64,000 nucleotides of DNA from Collinsella sp. AF02-46-1. Its GTDB lineage: Bacteria > Actinomycetota > Coriobacteriia > Coriobacteriales > Coriobacteriaceae. The stretch is taken from the NCBI RefSeq assembly GCF_003465825.1, contig NZ_QSBV01000012.1:22618-86617 (forward strand), given 5' to 3'. The notes beneath the pieces are model-generated. The model ran no database searches and was not told where the DNA came from. It saw only the letters and a program-made list of their open reading frames with translations. The translations under genes were made by a program, and so were the position numbers. This document shows, piece after piece, positions 35,418 to 43,325 of the stretch; the stretch's first letter is position 1, and each line of letters begins with the position of its first letter.

Positions 35418-35460
35418 AAAAAGAAACCTCATGGCCCAACGGGTTCACGAGGTTTCTTTA
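35418..35460 (-). terminator. Terminator after the aminotransferase gene
   Basis: AAAGAAACCTC and GAGGTTTCTTT are perfect 11-bp arms. On the minus strand a TTTTTA run follows. It separates the aminotransferase from the fructokinase gene and could act in both directions. Confidence 0.85.
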
Positions 35461-35483
35461 GTGCCTTTAGTTACTGACCGTCC

Positions 35484-36665
35484 TTACCCGCGCGGGTTGA
35501 TTTTATCACGTAGCGACTTGAGGTTCTCAAGCGCAGCGTTGAGCGTCTCGTCTCGCTTGGCAAAGTGGAAACGAATCAGATGGTTGACGGGCTCGCGGAA
35601 GAAGCTCGATCCGGGAACAGCGCCCACGCCCACCTTGGAGGCCAGGTCCTCGCAGAAGTCGAGGTCGCTGTCATAGCCAAACTCCGAGATATCCATCATC
35701 ACGTAGTAGGCGCCCTGCGGCACGTTGTGCTCAAGACCGATGCTATCGAGCCCCTGACAGAATAGGTCGCGCTTGGCGGTGTAGAGGTCGAGGACCTCCT
35801 GGTAATAGCTGTCGTCGAAGTTGAGGGCGGTGACGACGGCCTCTTGCAGGGGAGCGGCGGCGCCTACGGTGAGGAAGTCGTGAACCTTCTTGATGCGCTC
35901 GGTGATTTCGGCAGGGGCGATAGTGTAGCCCAGACGCCAGCCGGTGATGGAGTAGGTCTTGGACAGCGAGCTGCAGCTGATGGTTCGCTCGAACATGCCG
36001 GGCAGCGTGGCCATATAGACGTGCTCGTGGGGCGCGTAGACGATGTGCTCGTATACCTCGTCGGTGATGCAGTAGGCGTCGTACTTTTTGCACAGGTCTG
36101 CGATAAAGGTGAGCTCCTCGCGGGTAAAGACCTTGCCACAGGGGTTGGACGGGTTGCATAGGACGATTGCCTTGGGATCGTTGTCTCGGAAGGCTGCCTC
36201 GAGGACCTCACGGTCGAAGTCAAAGGTGGGCGGGTTGAGCGGCACATAGATGGGCTCAGCGCCCGAGAGGATCGTGTCGGCGCCGTAGTTCTCGTAGAAC
36301 GGCGAGAAAATGACGACCTTGTCGCCGGGGTTTGTGACCGTCATCATGGCGGCCATCATGGCCTCGGTGGAGCCGCAGGTGACCACGATGTTCTCGTTGG
36401 GGTTGATCGGCATGCCCATAAAGTGCTCCTGCTTGGTGGCAAGCGCCTCGCGCATGGCCTGGGAGCCCCAGGTGATGGAGTACTGGTGGTAAAGCGGCTT
36501 GGGGTCGGTGGCAATGGTGCTGAGGCTATCGAGCAGCTGCGCCGGGGGATCGAAATCGGGGAAGCCCTGCGACAGGTTGACGGCACCATACTTGTTGGAG
36601 ATGCGCGTCATGCGGCGGATGACCGAATCGGTAAACGCCGCCGTGCGGTTGGAGAGTTCTTTCAT
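35484..36665 (-). CDS. PLP-dependent class I/II aminotransferase
   Basis: A 393-residue fold-type I aminotransferase similar to kynurenine/methionine-type and aspartate-type enzymes. Visible features are NLSQGFPDFDPP, YSITWGSQAMREALA, the NPxNPxG loop LCNPSNPCGKVF, the aspartate in CITDEVYEHIVY, and the PLP lysine in SSLSKTYSITGWRLGY. The C-terminal arginine that binds the substrate carboxylate is in HLIRFHFAK. ATG 36665 follows AAAGGATAGG. The amino donor cannot be read from the sequence. Confidence 0.9.
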   Translation of the reverse strand: MKELSNRTAAFTDSVIRRMTRISNKYGAVNLSQGFPDFDPPAQLLDSLSTIATDPKPLYHQYSITWGSQAMREALATKQEHFMGMPINPNENIVVTCGSTEAMMAAMMTVTNPGDKVVIFSPFYENYGADTILSGAEPIYVPLNPPTFDFDREVLEAAFRDNDPKAIVLCNPSNPCGKVFTREELTFIADLCKKYDAYCITDEVYEHIVYAPHEHVYMATLPGMFERTISCSSLSKTYSITGWRLGYTIAPAEITERIKKVHDFLTVGAAAPLQEAVVTALNFDDSYYQEVLDLYTAKRDLFCQGLDSIGLEHNVPQGAYYVMMDISEFGYDSDLDFCEDLASKVGVGAVPGSSFFREPVNHLIRFHFAKRDETLNAALENLKSLRDKINPRG

Positions 36666-36773
36666 GCCTATCCTTTCGAGCATTGGGTGGAGCAAGTTTA
36701 CTCCTATGGAATCGATGGGATTTGCTTGAAATGGTCTCGAAAAACTCTTTTCAAAATTCTTGAAAATTGGGGC

Positions 36774-36802
36774 TTGCATCGCGTGGCGTTCCTTGCAATA
36801 AT
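36774..36802 (+). promoter_or_regulatory. Promoter of the tRNA-His/Lys cluster
   Basis: TTGCAT (36774-36779) and AATAAT (36797-36802) are 17 bases apart, about 27 bases before tRNA-His. Confidence 0.75.
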
Positions 36803-36828
36803 AGTCGAGCGCGAAGCGCACAGGACAC

Positions 36829-36906
36829 GGTGGGTGTAGCTCAGTTGGCTAGAGCGACGGGTTGTGGTCCCGTAGGTCGAGGGTTCGAGTCCCTTTACCC
36901 ACCCCA
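36829..36906 (+). tRNA. tRNA-His(GTG)
   Basis: A complete cloverleaf with the extra G at -1 and discriminator C that mark histidine tRNAs. The anticodon stem ACGGG/CCCGT has loop TTGTGGT (anticodon GTG), the T arm is GAGGG-TTCGAGT-CCCTT, and CCA is encoded. Confidence 0.97.
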
Positions 36907-36928
36907 GTTCTTGCTTCGTGTTGATATC

Positions 36929-37004
36929 GGGTCGTTAGCTCAGTTGGTAGAGCAGGGGACTCTTAATCCCAAGGTCCAGGGTTCGACCCCCTGACGGCCC
37001 ACCA
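36929..37004 (+). tRNA. tRNA-Lys(CTT), copy 1
   Basis: The acceptor GGGTCGT pairs with ACGGCCC, the anticodon loop is CTCTTAA (anticodon CTT), the discriminator is A and CCA is encoded. The first anticodon-stem pair is a G-A mismatch. Confidence 0.95.
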
Positions 37005-37018
37005 CACGATATCTCCTC

Positions 37019-37042
37019 TAAAGTCCGCCACCACGGACTTTA
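37019..37042. other. Hairpin between the two tRNA-Lys genes
   Basis: AAAGTCCG and CGGACTTT form an eight-base stem with a short loop. Without a T run it is more likely a processing signal or spacer structure than a terminator. Confidence 0.5.
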
Positions 37043-37047
37043 GCTTT

Positions 37048-37120
37048 GGGTCGTTAGCTCAGTTGGTAGAGCAGGGGACTCTTAATCCCAAGGTCCAGGG
37101 TTCGACCCCCTGACGGCCCA
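37048..37120 (+). tRNA. tRNA-Lys(CTT), copy 2
   Basis: The tRNA body is identical to copy 1. The sequence after the discriminator A is CCCA, so CCA is not encoded. This copy is followed by the first of two approximately 95-bp repeats. Confidence 0.95.
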
Positions 37121-37199
37121 CCCAAAGTATGTTAAAGCGATTGGCTTAGGCTGGTCGCTTTTTTGTTGACCTCGCATGGGGTCGAACCCGTCGGGGCGC
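37104..37199. repeat. Direct repeat containing the tRNA-Lys 3' end (copy 1)
   Basis: It begins inside the T arm of tRNA-Lys copy 2 (GACCCCCTGACGGCCCACC) and continues through the terminator to GAACCCG. It is repeated with about 90 percent identity at 37281-37375. Confidence 0.85.
37137..37164 (+). terminator. Terminator of the tRNA cluster
   Basis: GCGATTGGC-TTAG-GCTGGTCGC pairs over nine positions with G-T pairs and is followed by six T. A second version lies in the downstream repeat copy near 37311-37339. Confidence 0.8.
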
Positions 37200-37280
37200 G
37201 AAGCTGAGGAAATGCGTAAGCATTTACCAGCGCAGCGCGCAAGGCGCAAAGCGCCGAAGCGGCCGCCTGCAAAGCAGGCT

Positions 37281-37375
37281 GACCCCCTGACGGCCCACCA
37301 AAGCATGTTAAAGCGGCTGGCTTAGGCTGGTCGCTTTTTGTTAACCTCGCATGGGGCCGAACCCGTAAGGGCGCA
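37281..37375. repeat. Direct repeat containing a tRNA-Lys 3' fragment (copy 2)
   Basis: GACCCCCTGACGGCCCACCA here is the last 20 bases of a tRNA-Lys without the remaining tRNA. It is separated from copy 1 by about 80 bp of GC-rich sequence and lies directly beside the dinD stop codon. A tRNA 3' duplication of this kind is typical of integrative-element attachment sites, or of the remains of a third tRNA gene. Confidence 0.8.
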
Positions 37376-37381
37376 GACGCT

Positions 37382-38242
37382 TTACAAGTCGAGCCTGCCC
37401 TGGGGGTCGGTGAATCCGTCTGTACCCTCCTTGAGCTTTTTCTCGTCTGCTTTCACGCGACGTTCGAGCTTCTTTGTATCTTCGGCAGGCGGTAGGTTCT
37501 CGGGTACAATTCCGCGGTCGATGAGGCTGCCACGCACGCTTGTGTTGTTCTCGACGTGCTCTTGCTTGATCTGGTCCAGACCGTACAGGTCGTGTTCCTC
37601 GGCGTTGAAGGCCGTCATCGAGTTCGTAAGGTCCTTTGCTTTGATGAGAACATCGGCTAGCCTGTCCGCCAATGCCGAGCTCTTGGATACGCCGAGCTGT
37701 TGCTTCATTTCCGCCGTGCTTCTGCCGCCGAATAACGCTTCATCGCCCTTCGACTTGATGATCGCGAATCCTTTGGAGTCCACGCCGCGTTTGAACGCAA
37801 TACCCGAGAGCTGTTTCTCTGAATCAGATAGCGAGTGGCGCGCCTGCAAGCGCTGAATCTCTGCGAAGCGCTGCTCTATGAGCTCTTGGCGGCGCGTCTG
37901 CACGGCGAAGTATGCCTGGGCGAGCGCGATTTCTTGCTTGTTTGAATCTCCGTTCTGGGCGATTAAATAGCATGCATAGCGCGTAAGTTTGTAGTCTTTA
38001 ACCGCACGAGCGGCGACACCGGCAGTTACCATTTTCGTGGTGTCACGAAAATGGGAATCAACTGGAGTTTTGTTTGTTTCGCACGAGACTTTTGCCCTCT
38101 TAACAACTTCGGCAAAGTTCTCCCATCGAGTGTACCCCATGGGTTCCATTAAATCGCGTGCGAGCCAATACTCAACGCCGTCTTCCACATTGGCGTAGCT
38201 ATCAAGTTTGACACGCCACTTCTCGATATCTCTACTGTCCAT
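37382..38242 (-). CDS. dinD: DNA-damage-inducible protein D
   Basis: A 286-residue protein of the DinD family, whose E. coli member is SOS-induced and inhibits RecA-mediated strand exchange. The N-terminal part has the BRO-N-like start YWLARDLMEPMGYTRWENF, followed by the DinD-typical DYKLTRYACYLIAQNGD and QAYFAVQTRRQELIEQRFAE. The length fits the family. ATG 38242 follows GAGGAGG. I see no clear LexA box upstream, only a GCGGGC-AAA-GCCCGC hairpin. DinD genes are often carried on mobile elements, and this one lies against the tRNA-Lys repeat. Confidence 0.92.
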   Translation of the reverse strand: MDSRDIEKWRVKLDSYANVEDGVEYWLARDLMEPMGYTRWENFAEVVKRAKVSCETNKTPVDSHFRDTTKMVTAGVAARAVKDYKLTRYACYLIAQNGDSNKQEIALAQAYFAVQTRRQELIEQRFAEIQRLQARHSLSDSEKQLSGIAFKRGVDSKGFAIIKSKGDEALFGGRSTAEMKQQLGVSKSSALADRLADVLIKAKDLTNSMTAFNAEEHDLYGLDQIKQEHVENNTSVRGSLIDRGIVPENLPPAEDTKKLERRVKADEKKLKEGTDGFTDPQGRLDL

Positions 38243-38327
38243 ATCTCCTCCTCGCTGGCCTATTGTCTATGCGGGCTTTGCCCGCTCTGTATTCAGAATT
38301 AGGATACGCTGCCGTGCGGACACGAAT

Positions 38328-38359
38328 GGGCCCCGTGCCACTTCGAGTTCACGGGGCCC
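38328..38359 (-). terminator. Strong hairpin after the FAD protein gene
   Basis: Perfect ten-base arms GGGCCCCGTG and CACGGGGCCC with a 12-base loop lie 45 bp beyond the FAD gene stop. No T run follows, so it may be a processing structure or a factor-dependent stop. Confidence 0.6.
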
Positions 38360-38403
38360 ATAGATATCGATTAGTTGTGTTTTGCTTTAGATAGGTGTCC
38401 AGT

Positions 38404-39930
38404 TTAATTCGCTCGATAGTGCGATCCGAGACTTTCGGTTCGCTTGCGCATGGCTTTGACCATTTCCTGTGCTAGTTGAATCTGCGATTGCAGGCGGGCG
38501 AGGGCTGCGATTTCGCTGTCATTGGCGTGTGGCTTGCTCAGCGCCGTTGCGTCGTCTTGCAGGCTTTCAAGCTGTTGCAGGGCCTTGGATAGACCCGCTT
38601 CGGTCCTGTTGATCATGCAGTAGGTACTCATTGTGCGTTTGAGGCAGCGGGTCAGGCGCTCGGCGTCTGCTGTAGCTATGCCATGCTGGGGGAGGGCGAT
38701 ATCCATCGGTGCGGCCGCCTCAGGAGCGTCCAGCGCTGCCTGGGCTGCCGATGCGCCCGCGATGCGTCCGAACACGATGCCGTTGGCGCTTGACAAGCCA
38801 CCAATGCGGTCGGCGCCGTGCATGCCGCCTGTCGCCTCACCGCAAGCGTAGAGGCCCTCAACGCCCGTGTGCGCGGTCTTATCGATCTTGATGCCGCCAT
38901 TAGCGGCGTGGGCATACATCGCAACGCGCATCTCGTCAGTCGGGGCGATGCCGTGCTCGTCTTGCAGCCAGGTGGCAAAGGTCTGCACAAACTCTGGGAC
39001 ATCCTCGCGGGGGAAGTCGTAGTGGAGTGCCAGGCCTTCGACACCTGCCTGATCGATGACGAGATCGATAGCGCGGGAGGCCAAGCGTGACGTGAAGGGA
39101 CCATATCCAGAGCGCTGCTCGAGCAGGTCGTCCAGCTTGTTGTCGGCAATATCTACCGGCTGGTCAAAATGTACGTAGCGCCAGGTTTTCTCGTTGAAGA
39201 CCAAGTTGCGCTTGGGCTCGATGAAGCCGGGCATCATCTGCATGAACTCTATATTAGTAAGTGTTGCGCCGTGCGCCAGCGCGATGGCCTGCGAAGAGCT
39301 GAGCACATCGGCGGAAGTGAGGCTGCGCTCGAACAGGCCACCCGTGCCGCCCGCAGCGATGATCGTGGCCTTGGCAGCAAAGGGCACGATTCGATTTTCG
39401 GTGAGGTCGTAGAGCACGGTTCCGGTTATTCTGCCGTTCATGTCCTCAACAAGGTCGATAAGCTCATGGCGGGGGAGCAGGCGAATGCCGAGCGACTCGA
39501 TCCGGGTCGTCAGAGCGTCCTCAAGGGGCTTGCGGGTGAGGCCGCGCCACATGCGCGTCTTGTGGTCAAAGCAGGGGATAAACTGCTTTTGCTGAGCGCT
39601 TTCGACGCTTTGCGGACGCTGAAGCTCAACGCCCAAGTCTTGCTCGAGCCATTCAATTGCCTGGGGAATGCCGTGGACGAACGTCTGGACGAGTTCAGGG
39701 TCGGCAACGCCGCCACCAACGGTCTGGATGGTATCGATGAGGTCTTGTTCGTCGTCTTCGTTAACGGGTCCGATAAGCCCCAGGCCCCAGGTTCCGGGGA
39801 AGAAGCTCGATCCACTCATAGTCTTGCCGGCGCTTGCCACAGCGACGGTTGCGCCCGTGCGTGCCGCTTCGATGGCGGCGCAAAGGCCCGCAATGCCAGA
39901 TCCAATTACCAGTACATCAGTCGATTCCAT
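38404..39930 (-). CDS. FAD-dependent oxidoreductase, fumarate reductase/L-aspartate oxidase type
   Basis: A 508-residue flavoprotein. The N-terminal Rossmann motif is VLVIGSGIAGLCAAIEAART. The middle has TIIAAGGTGGLFERS, and the C-terminal FAD region has GVEGLYACGEATGGMHGADRIGG, the hallmark of the succinate dehydrogenase/fumarate reductase/NadB flavoprotein group. It lacks a signal peptide and has no Fe-S or membrane subunit beside it, so a soluble cytosolic reductase or oxidase is likely. No nadA or nadC is adjacent, which speaks against L-aspartate oxidase. ATG 39930 follows GAAAGGA. The substrate is not determined. Confidence 0.85.
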   Translation of the reverse strand: MESTDVLVIGSGIAGLCAAIEAARTGATVAVASAGKTMSGSSFFPGTWGLGLIGPVNEDDEQDLIDTIQTVGGGVADPELVQTFVHGIPQAIEWLEQDLGVELQRPQSVESAQQKQFIPCFDHKTRMWRGLTRKPLEDALTTRIESLGIRLLPRHELIDLVEDMNGRITGTVLYDLTENRIVPFAAKATIIAAGGTGGLFERSLTSADVLSSSQAIALAHGATLTNIEFMQMMPGFIEPKRNLVFNEKTWRYVHFDQPVDIADNKLDDLLEQRSGYGPFTSRLASRAIDLVIDQAGVEGLALHYDFPREDVPEFVQTFATWLQDEHGIAPTDEMRVAMYAHAANGGIKIDKTAHTGVEGLYACGEATGGMHGADRIGGLSSANGIVFGRIAGASAAQAALDAPEAAAPMDIALPQHGIATADAERLTRCLKRTMSTYCMINRTEAGLSKALQQLESLQDDATALSKPHANDSEIAALARLQSQIQLAQEMVKAMRKRTESLGSHYRAN

Positions 39931-40117
39931 CGGATTCCTTTCTCGTCCGGCGCATTGTCGCATGGGTGATCGGCAATGGAGCCGCAAAGACTCGGCAAAT
40001 CGGTAAAGGGCAAATATGGCAGGTGGGCGTCATGGACGTTCTGACGCTCCGTCTCATCACATCTCGTATTTCGCCCCAACTGATATATCGGCATTAGCTG
40101 CCCTGCGACAGCGTAAA

Positions 40118-40151
40118 CAAAAAGAGCCGCCACCTTAAAAGGTAGCGGCTC
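40118..40151 (-). terminator. Terminator of the GGGtGRT operon
   Basis: GAGCCGCCACCTT (40124-40136) and AAGGTAGCGGCTC (40139-40151) pair with one mismatch. On the minus strand TTTTTGTTT follows. It lies 36 bp beyond the gene stop. Confidence 0.87.
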
Positions 40152-40186
40152 CAAAGCTCAACTATGTGAGCATCGCGCGGGCGCGA

Positions 40187-41191
40187 CTAGGCCTTGAGGG
40201 CCTCCTCGACGGCGACAGCGCAGGCGACGGTGGCACCGACCATGGGGTTATTGCCCATGCCGATGAGACCCATCATGTCGACGTGCGCAGGCACGGAGGA
40301 AGAACCGGCGAACTGGGCGTCGGAGTGCATGCGGCCCATGGTGTCGGTCATGCCGTAAGAGGCAGGGCCGGCGCCCATGTTGTCCGGGTGCAGGGTACGG
40401 CCAGTGCCGCCACCAGAAGCGACGGAGAAGTACTTCTTGCCAGCCTCGAGGCGCTCCTTCTTGTAGGTGCCAGCGACGGGGTGCTGGAAGCGCGTGGGGT
40501 TGGTGGAGTTACCGGTGATCGAGATGTCAACGTTCTCGTGCCACATGATGGCAACGCCCTCGCGGACGTCGTCGGAACCGTAGCAGTTAACGGCAGCGCG
40601 GGGACCATCGGAGTAGGGGATGGTCTCGACGACCTTGAGCTCGCCCGTGTAGTAGTCGAACTGGGTCTTCACGTAGGTGAAGCCGTTGATGCGGGCGATG
40701 ATCTGAGCGGCGTCCTTGCCCAGACCGTTGAGGATAACGCGCAGCGGCTTCTTGCGAGCCTTGTTGGCGTTCAGAGCCAGGCCGATAGCGCCCTCAGCGG
40801 CAGCGAAGGACTCGTGGCCAGCCAGGAAGGCGAAGCACTCGGTGTCGTCGGAGAGCAGCATAGCGCCCAGGTTGCCGTGGCCCAGACCGACCTTGCGGTC
40901 CTCGGCGACGGAGCCGGGAACGGTGAAGGCCTGGATGCCCTCGCCGATGATGGCGGCAGCCTCAGAAGCGGTCTTGGCGCCACGCTTGACAGCGAGAGCG
41001 CAACCGAGGGTGTAGGCCCACTCGGCGTTCTGGAAGGCGATGGACTGGGTGTTGTTGACGATCTCACGCGGGTTGAAGCCCTTGTCGGTGCAGATCTGCA
41101 GAGCTTCCTCGAGGGAGGCGATGCCGTTGTCGGCGAGGCACTTGTTGATCTTGTCAGCGCGGCGCTCGTAACCTTCGAACGTAACAGTCAT
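40187..41191 (-). CDS. GGGtGRT protein
   Basis: A 334-residue protein of the family named for its motif, here ASGGGTGRTLHPDNMGAGPA. Other conserved-looking stretches are FTVPGSVAEDRKVGLGHGNLG, FLAGHESFAAAEGAIGLAL and MMGLIGMGNNPMVGATVACA. The function is unknown. The family occurs mainly in anaerobes beside a NifU/IscU-like scaffold, as here, with an 18-bp gap, which suggests a metallocluster or redox role. Codon use is strongly biased, suggesting high expression. ATG 41191 follows GGGAGG. It is distinct from the SUF system further downstream. Confidence 0.9.
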   Translation of the reverse strand: MTVTFEGYERRADKINKCLADNGIASLEEALQICTDKGFNPREIVNNTQSIAFQNAEWAYTLGCALAVKRGAKTASEAAAIIGEGIQAFTVPGSVAEDRKVGLGHGNLGAMLLSDDTECFAFLAGHESFAAAEGAIGLALNANKARKKPLRVILNGLGKDAAQIIARINGFTYVKTQFDYYTGELKVVETIPYSDGPRAAVNCYGSDDVREGVAIMWHENVDISITGNSTNPTRFQHPVAGTYKKERLEAGKKYFSVASGGGTGRTLHPDNMGAGPASYGMTDTMGRMHSDAQFAGSSSVPAHVDMMGLIGMGNNPMVGATVACAVAVEEALKA

Positions 41192-41209
41192 AGTTATTTC
41201 CCTCCCTTT

Positions 41210-41944
41210 CTACTCGTGAACCGGGAACACGCTGGCGACGGAGTGAGTCTCCTCGTCGGTGCGCGGGTCGATGTACTTGGCAGCGTTCTCCCACTGACCA
41301 TAGTGGCCCATAGCGCCAGCGATGGCCTCCTCGGGGGTCTTGCCGGCCTTGACGGCGTCGGTGAACTTGCCGAGGTTCAGGAACTCGAATGCGATGATCT
41401 CGTTCTTGTCGTTGAGAGCCATGCGGGTGACGTAGCCCTGAGCGAGCTCGAGATAACGAGCGCCCTTGGCCTTGGTGCCGAACATGGTGCCGACCTGAGA
41501 GCGAAGGCCCTTGCCGAGGTCGTCGAGGGAGGCGCCCACGGGCAGGCCGCCCTCGGAGAACGCGGTCTGGCTGCGGCCGTAAACGATCTGCAGGAAGATC
41601 TCGCGCATAGCAACGTTGATGGCGTCGCAGACGAGGTCGGTGTTGAGGGCCTCGAGGATGGTCTTACCGGGAAGGATCTCGGAAGCCATGGCGGCAGAGT
41701 GGGTCATGCCCGAGCAGCCGATGGTCTCAACGAGGGCCTCCTCGATGATGCCGTCCTTGACGTTCAGCGTGAGCTTGCAGGCGCCCTGCTGAGGTGCGCA
41801 CCAACCCACACCGTGCGTAAGACCGGAGATGTCGGAAATCTCCTTAGCCTGGACCCACTTGCCCTCCTCGGGGATGGGTGCGGGGCCGTGGTATGCACCC
41901 TTGGCAACGGGGCACATGTTCTCCACTTCCTGTGAGTACTGCAT
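41210..41944 (-). CDS. IscU/NifU-like iron-sulfur scaffold protein paired with GGGtGRT
   Basis: A 244-residue protein. The N-terminal half resembles the IscU/SufU fold with cysteines in HGVGWCAPQQGACKLTL and ETIGCSGMTHSAAMASEILP. The C-terminal half is specific to the GGGtGRT-associated family (LGKGLRSQVGTMFGTKAKGA). It presumably binds or delivers an Fe-S cluster to its partner, an inference from the pairing. ATG 41944 follows GAGAGGAGAGG, and upstream in-frame codons are not protein-like. It is the first gene of the pair. A TATTAT at 42038-42043 (minus strand) is a possible -10 box. Confidence 0.85.
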   Translation of the reverse strand: MQYSQEVENMCPVAKGAYHGPAPIPEEGKWVQAKEISDISGLTHGVGWCAPQQGACKLTLNVKDGIIEEALVETIGCSGMTHSAAMASEILPGKTILEALNTDLVCDAINVAMREIFLQIVYGRSQTAFSEGGLPVGASLDDLGKGLRSQVGTMFGTKAKGARYLELAQGYVTRMALNDKNEIIAFEFLNLGKFTDAVKAGKTPEEAIAGAMGHYGQWENAAKYIDPRTDEETHSVASVFPVHE

Positions 41945-42347
41945 GCCTCTCCTCTCTATCGTGTTGGCGTCCCGTCTGGGGGTCGTGGCTGGCGATTGCC
42001 GGGCGACCCTTCGAAAGGGACATGACATGCAGCCCCTATAATACCGCGAAATGCACGGAATATTCGGCGAACGGCTCAGTTTTCGTAGCGAGAAGTCCGG
42101 AAGTTTTAATTGAAACGGTTTAACTATATGTTCTGTGGTCGCGAACTTCCGTAGAGGGGGTTCGTCTTGGGCAAGCTTTTGGTCAGCTCTTGTATGCGTT
42201 GCGGGGTCTGACCTGTTGCAACGGTGCCGTTCGCCGCCCGTTTACTGCCTTTGGCCGCGCGAGTGTATTGTTTTGCGTGAATGTTTTGATGGCACGCTTC
42301 AATCGTGCTGTATTGGATGGCAATCAGATCCCGGCGAAGGGAGCGCC
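41945..42347. other. Gene-free spacer between divergent genes
   Basis: It contains overlapping -10-like boxes on both strands at 42037-42043 (TATAAT on plus, TATTAT on minus). An inverted repeat, CGGAAGTT...AACTTCCG, spans about 42092-42151. No REP repeat of family 1 or 2 was seen here. No coding frame is convincing before the transposase start. Confidence 0.5.
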
Positions 42348-43160
42348 ATGCAGCGCGTTTGGAGAACGGTTACCGGCTTTTACCATGTCTGTGCCCGCGG
42401 TACGGGCAAGCAGCTCATCTTTGAGGGCGATGAAGACCGGTGGGAGTTTTTGGAGCTGATGCGCGAGTGCTGCCGCGAGGCGGGCGTGACGGTTATCGCC
42501 TGGTGCCTTATGGGCAATCACGTGCATCTGGTGCTTGCAGATTACGAGGACGCGATGAGCGCGGCGATGCACCGGCTGCTTTTGACGTACGCGCGGCGGT
42601 TCAATAAACGCACGGGGCGCACGGGGCATCTGTTCCAGAACCGTTTTGACCGGCGCTCGCTCGATACCGACTGGCAGGTGATGGAGGCTATTCGCTCCGT
42701 ACACGCCGATCCACAGGAGGCGGGCGTTGGCCTAATCGAGCGTTATCCCTGGAGCAGCTTTGCGGAGCATCTGCGCGCTTACGACAGTGATGCGGCAGAT
42801 GCCACGAGGGGATTTTCCGATCCTTCTTGCATGCTTGAGCTTTTTGGTTCTGCCGAGGCCTTTGCTGCCTATTCGCTTTCGACGCCCGAGGGCGGCGAGC
42901 CAACGCTGGGCGATATGAAAGAGACGGAGTGGGAACGCCACGCCTTTGCCGACAAGTTGGCGAAGAGCCTCGGGGTTCCGCTCCGCGGGGTTAAAGCCGC
43001 ACCGCCGGCGCGGCGCGATACCGTTATTGTTGGATTACACGATGCCGGTTTCACGGTGCGCCAGATTGAGCGCTATACCGGGATTGGCAAAAGTACCGTC
43101 TCTCGTATTGTGCGTGCCCGCGCGCGGACGGCGATGCGGACTGGCGGAAACGTGATGTAG
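42348..43160 (+). CDS. REP-associated tyrosine transposase (Y1_Tnp, RAYT)
   Basis: A 270-residue single-strand transposase related to IS200/IS605 TnpA. The HUH motif is GNHVHLVL (H58, H60), and the catalytic tyrosine is likely Y81 in LLLTYARRFNKRTGRTGHLF. The RAYT-typical GHLFQNRFDRRSL and YPWSSFAEH follow. A C-terminal helix-turn-helix (TVRQIERYTGIGKSTVSRIV) is an added DNA-binding part. RAYT proteins nick and join at palindromic REP sequences and are not themselves freely mobile. ATG 42348 follows AAGGGAG. Candidate substrates are the hairpin repeats elsewhere in the window, although none of the two main families directly flanks the gene. Confidence 0.9.
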   Translation: MQRVWRTVTGFYHVCARGTGKQLIFEGDEDRWEFLELMRECCREAGVTVIAWCLMGNHVHLVLADYEDAMSAAMHRLLLTYARRFNKRTGRTGHLFQNRFDRRSLDTDWQVMEAIRSVHADPQEAGVGLIERYPWSSFAEHLRAYDSDAADATRGFSDPSCMLELFGSAEAFAAYSLSTPEGGEPTLGDMKETEWERHAFADKLAKSLGVPLRGVKAAPPARRDTVIVGLHDAGFTVRQIERYTGIGKSTVSRIVRARARTAMRTGGNVM

Positions 43161-43167
43161 GGTCGCC

Positions 43168-43325
43168 TGTGCACCGCAGATGGGGTCGTCCATACGCCGC
43201 AACAAGCGTTCAAAAGCTTGGTGCGGTAACTGCACTTCTTAATATGCATAGAACAATCGCCATCTTGCATAAAATAAGGGCTCAGTCCGGGTTTGCCCGT
43301 GCCTACCCCCATCTGCGCCGTGCAA
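43168..43325. repeat. Inverted-repeat element D, directly after the RAYT gene
   Basis: TGCACCGCAGATGGGG (43169-43184) pairs with CCCCATCTGCGCCGTGCA (around 43307-43324) with a two-base bulge. The spacer is about 123 bases and contains no shared core with elements A and C. It starts eight bases past the transposase stop. Confidence 0.6.

Noticed and set aside
37019..37042. Terminator between the tRNA-Lys genes
   Set aside because: The hairpin has no T run and the second tRNA has no separate promoter that I can see.
37382..38242. Phage antirepressor instead of DinD
   Set aside because: The BRO-N-like start is shared, but the middle and C-terminal segments and the length match DinD better.
38243..38330. 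LexA/SOS box upstream of dinD
   Set aside because: Neither the Gram-positive GAACNNNNGTTC type nor the E. coli type is present in recognisable form.
40166..41935. 589-codon plus-strand frame opposite the GGGtGRT operon
   Set aside because: It spans two recognisable genes on the other strand and is open only because of their codon bias.
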